From Acidobacteriota bacterium (GTDB lineage: Bacteria; Acidobacteriota; Blastocatellia; RBC074), in the NCBI GenBank assembly GCA_018268995.1, contig JAFDVL010000067.1, forward strand, positions 62,001 through 126,000: DNA of 64,000 nt, read 5' to 3'. The translations under genes and the position numbers were made by a program. Below, one piece after another: positions 34,636-43,151 of this stretch. The notes below the pieces were generated by a model, which was not told the DNA's origin, ran no database searches, and saw only the letters and a list, made by a program, of their open reading frames with translations. Position 1 is the first letter of the stretch, and every line of letters begins with the position of its first letter.

Positions 34636-35505
34636 ATGAACATTAACTGGAAAGTTACTGCCACTGAGCCTCCTGTAATCTTTTATCGAACAACGGAATG
34701 GGATGGAGTCAAGCTTGTGCATTGGCGGGTGAATGCAGGTGAACTGGTCGAAACTGTTTTTGATCGGCACGAAATCAGTTTGCCCGTCACCGGAACTTTC
34801 ACGACCACCAAGCATACGGCGAGCGGCAATCGGCGCATTACCCATCGCGCGCCAGGAAATATGTGTCTGGTGCCCTCTGGCCAGCCGGTTTCGATTGATT
34901 GGGGCAATGAAGCAGAGTGCATCACGATGGTTGTGGAACCCACACTGGTAGCCCGTGCGGCGGCGGAATCATCGTATGGCGGATACGTCGAATTGAAGGA
35001 AGTCTACGACGAAAACGATCCGCTGATTTGGCAGATCGGCCTGGCCTTGCTCGCTGAATCTGAAGCACAGGAACCTGCTGGAAGGCTTTATGCAGAATCG
35101 CTAACAAATACGTTGGCTTTTCATTTGTTCCGGCATTACAACGTGGGCAAAGCGCAACTTGCCTCATCGGTCGGCGGATTAACGGGACGCAAATTGCGTC
35201 TGGCGACAGAATTTATTCACGCGCATTTGGCCGAAGATGTGACGTTGGCTGAAATTGCAGAGACTGTTGATTTAAGCCCCTATCACTTTGCACGTGCTTT
35301 CAAACGCACAACCGGGCTGACCCCACAACAATACCTGATGGAGCGTCGGATCGAACGCGCCAAGGATTTGCTGGCCAAAGCCGATTTACCCATAGTCGAA
35401 GTCAGCGCGCAGGTCGGCTTTAAGAATCAAAGTCATTTCACAACCTTCTTCCGCCGTTATACCTCCGTGACGCCGAAAGTCTGGCGCAATGCCAAATTTG
35501 CTTGA
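34636..35505 (+). CDS. AraC-family transcriptional regulator
   Basis: 289 aa. An N-terminal cupin-like sensor (FDRHEISLPVTGTFTT, RITHRAPGNMCLVPSGQP) is followed by a C-terminal double helix-turn-helix: DVTLAEIAETVDLSPYHFAR and VSAQVGFKNQSHFTTFFRR with the conserved TPKVWR. It binds DNA and probably an effector. It lies just upstream of the PSD1 cytochrome gene on the same strand. Control of that gene is possible but not shown. Confidence 0.9.
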   Translation: MNINWKVTATEPPVIFYRTTEWDGVKLVHWRVNAGELVETVFDRHEISLPVTGTFTTTKHTASGNRRITHRAPGNMCLVPSGQPVSIDWGNEAECITMVVEPTLVARAAAESSYGGYVELKEVYDENDPLIWQIGLALLAESEAQEPAGRLYAESLTNTLAFHLFRHYNVGKAQLASSVGGLTGRKLRLATEFIHAHLAEDVTLAEIAETVDLSPYHFARAFKRTTGLTPQQYLMERRIERAKDLLAKADLPIVEVSAQVGFKNQSHFTTFFRRYTSVTPKVWRNAKFA

Positions 35506-35609
35506 AGCACGTTGGAAGGCAGCCGCCCACAAGCGTACAATCACTTTCGCTTTACAGATCAAACAAGAGTTTTTTCGCTGACGAAGATGCGTCTTTTATT
35601 CGTTACGCG

Positions 35610-38579
35610 ATGACAATGTTTCTGTTTATGAATCCCAAACCATCCGCTTCGCAAAAACGTTTCTGCAAAATCTTACTTGTTTTGCTGCTGCCTTTGGTGG
35701 CCCTGGCATCTATTAGTTTGTCGGCACCAGAGCCAGTGCGCTACGGGCGCGATGTGTTACCGATTCTGGCTGCCAATTGTTTTGCTTGTCATGGCCCGGA
35801 TGAGAGGAATCGCAAGGCGGGGTTGCGTCTGGATACTGAAGCCGATGCCAAAGCCAAACGCCGTAGCGGTTTCGCTATCGCACCGGGACAGCCTGAAAAA
35901 AGTCTGATCCTGGCGCGCCTGACCAGCGCCGACCCTGACGCAGTGATGCCGCCACAGAGTTCACACAAACAAGTTACACCCGCACAAATTGAAACGATTC
36001 GCCGCTGGATTGCCGAAGGCGCAGCGTGGGGCTTGCACTGGTCGTTTGAGCCAGTGACACGGCCTGTGATTGCGGCCACAAAGCAATCTCCGATTGATGC
36101 GTTGGTAAGCGCGAAGCTTGTGGGCAAAGGGCTTGCGCTGCGTCCGATGGCTGCGCCGCAGACATTGGTGCGACGTTTGTGGCTGGATGTGATTGGCCTG
36201 CCGCCAACGCCAGAACTCGCCGATCAATTTGCCAAAAATCCTTCGCCCGCCGCGTATGAAAAGATGGTGGATGAATTGTTGGCGAAGCCTCAGTTCGGTG
36301 AACATTGGGCGCGGATGTGGCTGGATTTAGCGCGTTATGCCGACACGAAGGGCTATGAAAAAGATTTGGGGCGCACGATCTGGCCATACCGCGATTGGGT
36401 CGTGAACGCGCTCAACGCAGATATGCTGCTCGACCAGTTCACCACCGAACAACTCGCCGGAGATTTATTTCCCAACCCAACGCAGCAACAAATCATCGCC
36501 ACCGCTTTTCATCGCAACACGATGACGAATGACGAAGGCGGCACGGACAACGAAGAATTTCGCGTTGCTGCGGTCAAAGATCGCATAGACACGACGATGC
36601 AAGTCTGGATGGGGCTGACGATGGGTTGTGCGAAATGCCATTCGCATAAATACGATCCGATTTCGCACAACGATTATTACAGCTTCTTCGCGCTCTTTAA
36701 TCAGACCGAAGACGCCGATTTATACACCGACGCGCCGACACTGGAAATGATTTCGCCCGCCGACGAAGCCGAGCGCAAACGTTTGCAAGCCAATATTGAC
36801 AGGCTCAATCAAGCATTGGCCGCGATGGACGAGGCGGCGAACAAAGCGAAAGAAACGGGCGAAAAAATCTGGCGCGCCGCTCCGGTCAAAGCGGCTGCGT
36901 CGAGGGACGGCGCTACGCTCACGCCGCAACCGAACAACGTTATCAACGTCAGCGGCAAGAATCCGCCGGACGACGCGTACACTGTGACGCTCACGCTCGG
37001 CACAGGCTCGCACACGGCTTTGCGGTTGGAAGTCTTGTCCGAAAAAACGGCGAACGGCGAATGGGCGGTCGGACGCGATGGCGGCACGGCCAACGCGGTG
37101 CTTTCGGAAATTTCGGCAGAGTTGTTGCGCGGAACAGCGGCGCAGAGATTGCGTTTGATTGCGCCGCGCGCTGATTTTGCTGAAGCCAACGGCGCGATCA
37201 CGAATGCGCTGGATGACAACGAACGCACGGGCTGGTCAGTGCTTTCGCGTTCGCACGAACCGCACGAAGCCATCTTCACGTTTGCAGAACCGTTACAACT
37301 GGCCAGCGAAACAAGCTTGCGCGTGACGCTATTGCAACAGGCAGGCGATAACAAGACGATGCGGCGCTTTCGCTTGTCCACGACAGCTGCGAATCCCGGC
37401 ACGTTGCAACCGTTGCAAGCGTCGCCGGAATTGCGCAAGCTACGTGATGATGTTACAGCGGCCTACAAAGCGCAGAAAAGCTTCAATGACAACCTCGTGC
37501 GCCTGCCGATCATGCGTGAACTGGCAAAAGACAAACAGCGCACGACCAAAATTCACCTGCGCGGCAATTTTCTGGAGCAGGGCGAAATCGTGCAGCCCAA
37601 CGTTCCTGCTGCGTTTGGCAAACTTGCCGAAGGTGCGCCGCGCAATCGTTTGAGCGTCGCCAAGTGGCTTGTCAATCGTGATAATCCACTGACGCCGCGC
37701 GTGTGGGCGAATCGCATCTGGGCGCGTTTGTTTGGCATTGGCATTGTCGAAACTGAAGAAGATTTTGGCGCGCAAGGCTCAGCCCCGACCAATCCCGAAT
37801 TGCTGGATTGGCTGGCGGCAGAATACCGTGACAAGGGCTGGTCGCTGAAGAACCTCCTCAAGACTATCGTGCTCAGTGAGACGTACAAACAGGCTTCGGA
37901 GACGCCCGTAGCCTTGCGCGAAGCCGATCCGCGCAATCTGTTGCAATCGCGTGGCTCTCGTTTTCGCTTGAGCGCAGAAGCCGTGCGCGATCAGGCGTTG
38001 GCAGTATCAGGCTTGCTTTCCAGTAAAATGGGCGGCCCGCCCGTGATGCCGCCACAACCGGCAGGATTGTGGCGTTCGACCTACAGCGGTAGGACGTGGA
38101 TTGATGCTGAGGGCGAAGATCGTTTCCGGCGAGGTTTGTATACCTATCTCAAACGGACGACACCATATCCTGCAATGACAACGTTTGATGGCGGCAGCGG
38201 CGAAGTTTGTCAGATTCGCCGTATCCGCACGAACACGCCCTTGCAGGCACTCGTGACCTTAAATGATCCGGTCTATCTGGAATCTGCCGCAGGATTGGCG
38301 CGGCGCATGGTGACGGAGGCAAAAACGCCGAATGCTCGTGCCGCGCGCGGCTTGCGACTCGCGCTGATTCGCTCGTTGCGCGCAGGGGAAACGGCTCCGT
38401 TGCTGGCGTTGCAAAAAGACGCGGAGAAATCATTCGCTGCTGCGCCGGAAAAAGCGGAGGCGTTGTTGAAATCAGCACGGGCAACAATCCCAACCAGCGT
38501 ACACAAAGCGGCGTTTGCCGCGTGGGTTGTAACGGCCAATGCGATTCTCAATCTGGACGAATTTTTAAGCAGAAACTGA
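35610..38579 (+). CDS. PSD1/DUF1549-DUF1553 cytochrome c-type protein
   Basis: About 989 aa. The start is uncertain: ATG at 35610, 35616 or 35628 all lead into a signal peptide (KILLVLLLPLVALASISLS), and none has a clear RBS. An N-terminal PSCyt1 haem site CFACHGPDER is followed by DUF1549 (LARYADTKGYEKDL) and a second CxxCH (CAKCHSHKYDP). Central beta-rich and helical regions precede DUF1553 (RNRLSVAKWLVNRDNPLTPR). This family is typical of Planctomycetes and Acidobacteria and is normally paired with a DUF1501 protein, found here at 41335, about 2.8 kb on. It is exported. Proposed roles include polysaccharide degradation, but the reaction is unknown. Confidence 0.85.
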   Translation: MTMFLFMNPKPSASQKRFCKILLVLLLPLVALASISLSAPEPVRYGRDVLPILAANCFACHGPDERNRKAGLRLDTEADAKAKRRSGFAIAPGQPEKSLILARLTSADPDAVMPPQSSHKQVTPAQIETIRRWIAEGAAWGLHWSFEPVTRPVIAATKQSPIDALVSAKLVGKGLALRPMAAPQTLVRRLWLDVIGLPPTPELADQFAKNPSPAAYEKMVDELLAKPQFGEHWARMWLDLARYADTKGYEKDLGRTIWPYRDWVVNALNADMLLDQFTTEQLAGDLFPNPTQQQIIATAFHRNTMTNDEGGTDNEEFRVAAVKDRIDTTMQVWMGLTMGCAKCHSHKYDPISHNDYYSFFALFNQTEDADLYTDAPTLEMISPADEAERKRLQANIDRLNQALAAMDEAANKAKETGEKIWRAAPVKAAASRDGATLTPQPNNVINVSGKNPPDDAYTVTLTLGTGSHTALRLEVLSEKTANGEWAVGRDGGTANAVLSEISAELLRGTAAQRLRLIAPRADFAEANGAITNALDDNERTGWSVLSRSHEPHEAIFTFAEPLQLASETSLRVTLLQQAGDNKTMRRFRLSTTAANPGTLQPLQASPELRKLRDDVTAAYKAQKSFNDNLVRLPIMRELAKDKQRTTKIHLRGNFLEQGEIVQPNVPAAFGKLAEGAPRNRLSVAKWLVNRDNPLTPRVWANRIWARLFGIGIVETEEDFGAQGSAPTNPELLDWLAAEYRDKGWSLKNLLKTIVLSETYKQASETPVALREADPRNLLQSRGSRFRLSAEAVRDQALAVSGLLSSKMGGPPVMPPQPAGLWRSTYSGRTWIDAEGEDRFRRGLYTYLKRTTPYPAMTTFDGGSGEVCQIRRIRTNTPLQALVTLNDPVYLESAAGLARRMVTEAKTPNARAARGLRLALIRSLRAGETAPLLALQKDAEKSFAAAPEKAEALLKSARATIPTSVHKAAFAAWVVTANAILNLDEFLSRN

Positions 38580-39554
38580 TTGGCTTTCGCTCTGTCTTTG
38601 CAAGCGACGATGGGCGAGCGGTGAGTGTCCGTAAAACCGCTTGTAGGCTTTGCTAAAAGCTGCTTCTGCTTCATAGCCGACGCGTTCGGCGACCTGGCTG
38701 ACGGTGCAGCCTTCGTGCAGTAGCAGTTCAGCCGCGAGTTGCATCCGCCAGCGCGTCAAATAGGCCAGTGGCGGTTCGCCGACCAAGGTCGTGAATTTCG
38801 CGGCAAACGGCGAACGCGACATGGCGACTTCGCTGGCTAGTGTTTGCACACTCCAGGCGCGTTGCGGTTCACGGTGAATGTGGCTGAGCGCCGTTCCAAT
38901 TTGCGGATCACGCAACGCACCCAGCCATCCGCCTTTTTCAAACGATTGGGTTTCCACCCAAACGCGCATCGCCTGCACAAAAATGATGTCGAGCAAGCGC
39001 GCAATCAGCGTTTCAGAACCTGCGCGCGGTTGCCGGGCTTCATCAGCTAGCATTCGCAACGTAGCTTCCAGCCATTCCACCGAACGTCCGTGATTGCCGT
39101 GAATGTGAATCAGCGGCGGCAACACCGCCAACAGTGGGTTTTGTCCGGCAGATGCAAATTGAAACGACCCGCAAGTCATCAATGTTTGTGCTCCGCCACC
39201 GCCGTGTTGCATCAGGTGGCAATTGTCTGTGCGGCTTTTGATCAACTGGCGCAACGGCACAGGCTTCGTGTCCACCTGGTCGCTGAGCACGTGCCCGCGT
39301 CCGTGCGGAATGATGACGAGATCGCCGCTTGCCAGCGGATGCGCGTGTTTCTCATTCGCCATCCTCAACCATGCGCCGCCGCGTTCGATGACGTGAAAGT
39401 GGGCGTACCCACTGGCAGGCAAACTCATTGCCCACGGTGCAGTCATTTCTGAACAACAAAACACCCGCCCACGCAAGCGCAATGTTTTCAGCACGTCCGT
39501 TAACACGTCAGGTTTTTCCAAGCTCGCAAGTTTTGCCATAACGAAGTTCAGCAT
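38565..39554 (-). CDS. AraC-family regulator with cupin_6 sensor
   Basis: 329 aa from ATG 39554, supported by GGAAG seven bases upstream; the open frame reaches 39620. The N-terminal cupin (LRGRVFCCSEMTAPWAMSLP, HFHVIERGGAWL, PLASGDLVIIPHGRGH) is followed by a C-terminal HTH pair (VQTLASEVAMSRSPFAAKF, VSQVAERVGYEAEAAFSKAY) with FYGHSPLAHRR. It is divergent from the DJ-1-like gene at 39691 with a 136-nt gap. Such AraC-cupin_6 genes often control the gene across the divergent promoter, here DJ-1 and the reductase. Its 3' end overlaps the PSD1 gene by 15 nt. Confidence 0.88.
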   Translation of the reverse strand: MLNFVMAKLASLEKPDVLTDVLKTLRLRGRVFCCSEMTAPWAMSLPASGYAHFHVIERGGAWLRMANEKHAHPLASGDLVIIPHGRGHVLSDQVDTKPVPLRQLIKSRTDNCHLMQHGGGGAQTLMTCGSFQFASAGQNPLLAVLPPLIHIHGNHGRSVEWLEATLRMLADEARQPRAGSETLIARLLDIIFVQAMRVWVETQSFEKGGWLGALRDPQIGTALSHIHREPQRAWSVQTLASEVAMSRSPFAAKFTTLVGEPPLAYLTRWRMQLAAELLLHEGCTVSQVAERVGYEAEAAFSKAYKRFYGHSPLAHRRLQRQSESQSVSA

Positions 39555-39690
39555 GAGAATTCTTCCCGATAAACGCAAGGCTTTAGGACGATCAGACAAG
39601 AATTTAGGCTTTTGCGACATTCAACATCCTGCGATTGCCCGTTATTGTGAGCGGGCATTGACCCAAACCATTTTTGCAAAGAGGAAATGT

Positions 39691-40461
39691 ATGAGTTTGA
39701 AAGATACGAATGTTGTGAATCCCAGCAAACGCAAGCGCGTAGCCATCGTGATCGCCAATCCGGCAGTCTCAACGACCACCGGCTGGCCTGTCGGTTTTTG
39801 GTGGAGCGAGTTGACGCATCCATATTTTGAGATGGCGGAAAAAGGCTATGAAATCGAAGTGTTCAGCCCCAACGGCGGCAAGTGCGAACCCGACGCGATG
39901 AGCGATCCGCGCGACGCCAGCGGTTATTCCGCCAGCGATTTAATCAGCCTCGGCTTCATCCATTCGCCCACGCACGCTGCACTGATCGAAAACACCAAAA
40001 AAGTCGCAGACATTGACGTGAATCAGTTCGACGCCATCATCGTCGCGGGCGGGCAATCGCCCATGTTCACGTTTGAGCAGGCGACCGATTTGCATCAGAA
40101 GTTCGTCGAATTTTACGAAGCGGGCAAAATCGCCTGTGCGCTCTGTCACGGTGTAGCGATTTTGAAATACGCCAAACTCTCGAACGGCGAATATCTGGCC
40201 AAAGGCAAAACCGTCACGGGCTTTGCCAACGTCGAAGAAGATTTCGCTGACAACGCTGTGTGGGATTACGGCATGTTGCCGCGTGACAAGCACGTGATGC
40301 CTTGGCGCATCGAAGACGAATTAAAACAACTCGGTGCCAATTATATTCAAGCAGGAACGTGGCGCGGCTTTGCCGTGCGTGATGGCAATCTGATTACCGG
40401 TCAACAAAACTTTTCCGGCAGCGAAACTGCGCGGCTCGTGATTCAGGCGTTGGGCGAGTAA
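39691..40461 (+). CDS. DJ-1/PfpI-family protein (Hsp31-like)
   Basis: 256 aa from ATG 39691 with GAGG six bases upstream; the open frame begins much earlier but reads through the divergent promoter. Landmarks are VAIVIANPAVSTTTGWPVGF, E40 (WWSELTHPY), the nucleophile C152 with H153 (ACALCHGVAIL), and VAGGQSPMF. The family includes glyoxalase III and deglycase-type or chaperone proteins acting on methylglyoxal damage. It is divergent from a cupin_6 AraC regulator and followed after 32 nt by the reductase gene. A role in reactive aldehyde detoxification is plausible. Confidence 0.85.
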   Translation: MSLKDTNVVNPSKRKRVAIVIANPAVSTTTGWPVGFWWSELTHPYFEMAEKGYEIEVFSPNGGKCEPDAMSDPRDASGYSASDLISLGFIHSPTHAALIENTKKVADIDVNQFDAIIVAGGQSPMFTFEQATDLHQKFVEFYEAGKIACALCHGVAILKYAKLSNGEYLAKGKTVTGFANVEEDFADNAVWDYGMLPRDKHVMPWRIEDELKQLGANYIQAGTWRGFAVRDGNLITGQQNFSGSETARLVIQALGE

Positions 40462-40493
40462 GCGATCAACCCAAGCAGACAAGAAAGGATTTT

Positions 40494-41132
40494 ATGAACA
40501 TCGCGATTTTAGGAGCAGGGTCAGTTGGCGGAGCGTTGGGCAAGCGGCTCATGGCCGCCGGACATCAGGTTTGTTTCGGCGTACCCAATCCGCAAGGAGA
40601 CAAAACGCAAGCCATGTTGCGCGAGCTTGGCGCAAATGCCAGCGCGGCAACTGTCACCGAAGCAGCGGCAACGGCGAAGGTCATCTTGCTCGCTACGCCG
40701 TGGACTGCCGTACCTGAAGCGTTGCAACGCGCGGGTGATCTGAATGGCAAAATCATTGTGGATTGCACCAACCCCTTGCAGATGGGCGCGAACGGATTGG
40801 AATTGACGATGGGCCACACCACATCGGGCGCGGAACAAGTTGCGGCGCTGGCTCCCGGCGCGCATATCGTCAAAGCGTTCAATCAGACAGGCTTCAGCAA
40901 CATGGAAGAACCTGCTTACAACGGACAGCGTTCGGTGATGTTCGTCTGCGGCGATGACGCGCAGGCCCGCGCTACGGTTTGCGAACTGTCAGAAGCGGTC
41001 GGCTTTGAAACGATTGACGCAGGCGGGTTGAAAATCGCGCGCTTGATCGAGCCATTGGCGATGCTGTGGATTCATCTGGCTTTCACCACTCCATTGAAAC
41101 GCGATTTTGCCTTCGCGTTATTGCGCCGCTAA
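40494..41132 (+). CDS. F420/NADP oxidoreductase-like protein
   Basis: 212 aa. AAAGGA lies about six bases before ATG. The N-terminal Rossmann motif is GAGSVGGALGKRL in MNIAILGAGSVGG. Later landmarks are VILLATPWTAVPEAL, VDCTNPLQ, and VKAFNQTGFSNM with RSVMFVCGDD. The family includes F420-dependent NADP reductases and related dinucleotide-binding proteins; F420 use cannot be decided here. It forms a probable two-gene unit with the DJ-1-like gene. The stop codon is the first base triplet of a long palindrome. Confidence 0.82.
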   Translation: MNIAILGAGSVGGALGKRLMAAGHQVCFGVPNPQGDKTQAMLRELGANASAATVTEAAATAKVILLATPWTAVPEALQRAGDLNGKIIVDCTNPLQMGANGLELTMGHTTSGAEQVAALAPGAHIVKAFNQTGFSNMEEPAYNGQRSVMFVCGDDAQARATVCELSEAVGFETIDAGGLKIARLIEPLAMLWIHLAFTTPLKRDFAFALLRR

Positions 41133-41252
41133 AGGCAGAAGCCCGCACGAAGTAAGGGCGTTGAGCGTGTACTTGAGCGTGTGCTTTGCGCCCTTACTTC
41201 GTGCGGGCTTCTGCCTTCGTTGTTGCGCCCTTACTTTGTGCGGGCTTCTGCA
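41132..41252. repeat. Palindrome with perfect 29-bp arms plus a third copy
   Basis: The arm 41132-41160 is exactly the reverse complement of 41189-41217. A further direct near-copy of the right arm lies at 41225-41252 with one substitution. The arms carry GCAGAAGCCCG, also found in the element at 27261. It follows the reductase stop codon and precedes the DUF1501 gene. It could act as a transcript-end hairpin; the third copy suggests unit duplication of a mobile REP-like sequence. Confidence 0.7.
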
Positions 41253-41334
41253 TTTAGCAGATCAGGCCTTGTCGCGCGGCAAAGCATTCAGGTATCGTAA
41301 CGTCTGCACAAACACCCGTGAAAGAAGGGCGGTT

Positions 41335-42852
41335 ATGAACGATCCATTTGACCCTTTGCGCATGCAAACGCGCCGTCATTTTCTGCAATCCAGCGGATTA
41401 GGCTTCGGCGCAATTGCCCTGCAATCCTTGCTCGCCCGCGAAGCGTCTGCCAATCCGCAATCAACCAATCCGCTTGCCCCGAAACCGCCGATGTTTGCGC
41501 CGAAAGCGAAGCGCGTAATTTACCTGCACATGGCTGGTTCGCCGTCGCAACTGGAATTGTTTGAGCACAAACCGGAACTGCAAAAGCTGCACATGAAAGA
41601 CGCGCCCCCATCGTTTTTAGCGGGCAAGCGGTTTGCGTTCATCAAAGGCGTGCCGAAGATTCTGGCCGGGCAATTCAAGTTTGCGCAGCACGGACAAAGC
41701 GGGCAATGGATCAGCGAACTGCTTCCCCACTTCGCCAAAGTCGTAGACAAAACCTGTGTCATTCGCACCGTTTACACCGAGCAATTCAATCACGCTCCGG
41801 CACAGTTGTTTGTGCAGACGGGCAATGCGCGACTTGGCAATCCTGCAATGGGCGCTTGGGTCACGTACGGATTGGGAAGCGTAAATGAAAACTTGCCCGG
41901 CTTTGTCGTCTTGCTGTCGGGTGGCAAGACTCCTGACGGAGGAAAATCATTGTGGGGTTCGGGCTTTTTGCCAAGCGTGTATCAAGGCGTGCAATGCCGC
42001 ACGACGGGCGATCCGGTGTTGTATTTGAGCAATCCCGCCGGGCTGGATCGCAGCTTGCGACGACATACACTCGACACGCTCGCCCAAATGAATCAAGCCG
42101 AATATCAACGCAGTGGCGACAGCGAAACGCTCACCCGCATCGCGCAATATGAACTCGCGTATCGGATGCAAATGTCTGTGCCCGAAGTGATGGACATCAG
42201 CAAAGAGCCGAAGCACATTCTTGATTTGTACGGCGCGAAACCGGGCTACGTTTCGCCCGCCGACAGCGCCGATGATCCGCGCATTTTGTACAAAGGCGAT
42301 GACCCGACGTTTGCGAACAATTGTTTGCTCGCACGGCGACTGATCGAAAACGGCGTGCGCTTTGTGCAGTTGTACGATTGGGGCTGGGATCATCACGGCT
42401 CTTCGCCCGGCGAAAGCATTGATGAAACCTTACCGATCAAAACGCAACAAATTGATCGCGCGATTGCAGGCTTGCTGATTGATCTGGAACAACGCGGGCT
42501 GTTGAATGAAACGCTTGTCGTTTGGGGGGGAGAATTCGGGCGCACACCAATGATGCAAAACAATGTGCGCACCGAATTGCGCAAAGGTTTTGTCGGACGC
42601 GATCATCACACCAATGCGTACACAATGTGGCTGGCGGGTGGTGGAATCAAAGTGGGCACGGCGTATGGGCAAACCGATGAGTTCGGTTATTTCCCGACCG
42701 AAAATCCAGTCAGCATCCGTGACCTGCAAGCAACGATTCAGCACGTGCTGGGGCTTGATCCATATCGCTTTAGCTACGCCTATCAGGGCTTGAATAATCG
42801 GCTGATCGGCCCAACCGATGAGGGGAAGGTACTCAAAGCGATTTTGGCCTGA
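41335..42852 (+). CDS. DUF1501 protein (PSD1 partner)
   Basis: 505 aa from ATG 41335. GAAGGG lies upstream, and the Tat-type leader (RRHFLQSSGLGFGAIAL) begins only here, although the frame opens 228 nt earlier inside the palindrome. Typical DUF1501 blocks are RVIYLHMAGSPSQLELFEHK, GQWISELLPHFAKVVDK, GGEFGRTP and YTMWLAGGGIKVG. The fold is alkaline-phosphatase/sulfatase-like. It is normally encoded next to a PSD1 cytochrome; here a regulator, DJ-1 and a reductase separate the two. It is Tat-exported. Substrate unknown. Confidence 0.88.
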   Translation: MNDPFDPLRMQTRRHFLQSSGLGFGAIALQSLLAREASANPQSTNPLAPKPPMFAPKAKRVIYLHMAGSPSQLELFEHKPELQKLHMKDAPPSFLAGKRFAFIKGVPKILAGQFKFAQHGQSGQWISELLPHFAKVVDKTCVIRTVYTEQFNHAPAQLFVQTGNARLGNPAMGAWVTYGLGSVNENLPGFVVLLSGGKTPDGGKSLWGSGFLPSVYQGVQCRTTGDPVLYLSNPAGLDRSLRRHTLDTLAQMNQAEYQRSGDSETLTRIAQYELAYRMQMSVPEVMDISKEPKHILDLYGAKPGYVSPADSADDPRILYKGDDPTFANNCLLARRLIENGVRFVQLYDWGWDHHGSSPGESIDETLPIKTQQIDRAIAGLLIDLEQRGLLNETLVVWGGEFGRTPMMQNNVRTELRKGFVGRDHHTNAYTMWLAGGGIKVGTAYGQTDEFGYFPTENPVSIRDLQATIQHVLGLDPYRFSYAYQGLNNRLIGPTDEGKVLKAILA

Positions 42853-42925
42853 TTGAGCAAGTCGAATTGCAACATCTCTAATTTAGGCGAAGTCACAGCC
42901 GATTGTTTGTCACTTCAAATCTCAG

Positions 42926-43040
42926 GAGCAATTCATTCTCATTGGGTACGCACGCATCTTGCGTGCAAAGCTGGTGAGCGTCGAGGCCTTTACGAAGCCA
43001 GGCAGTCTGGAAGCCCGCATACCCAGAGATTGAATTCCCC
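42926..43040 (+). repeat. Dispersed repeat, copy A
   Basis: A 115-bp sequence containing GGGTACGCACGCATCTTGCG and AAGCCAGGCAG is found again, inverted, at 62729-62848. The ends (GAGCAATTCATTC... and ...TTGAATTCCCC) are themselves imperfect inverted repeats, and the interior holds a GCACGCATCTTGCGTGC palindrome. The rest of 42853-43151 has no gene that I recognise. Confidence 0.7.
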
Positions 43041-43151
43041 CTGCTTCAAATCTTGTTCTGTCTTGCCAGATTGCTCTGCCACAAGTACATTGTGCCTGCA
43101 CTTTTCACGATCAATCATCACACGCAGTAAAGATTTCCTGGAGCGAAACAC

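Noticed and set aside
34462..34845. N-terminal extension of the TPR metallopeptidase frame
   Set aside because: It precedes a strong AGGAG and a signal peptide at ATG 34461 and has no recognisable content.
36809..37438. 209-codon antisense frame inside the PSD1 gene
   Set aside because: The sense frame has clear DUF1549/DUF1553 motifs. The antisense translation has no recognisable family, and such frames are expected in GC-richer coding DNA.
41107..41334. Upstream extension of the DUF1501 frame
   Set aside because: It runs through the palindromic repeat and overlaps the end of the reductase gene. The RBS and Tat signal place the start at 41335.
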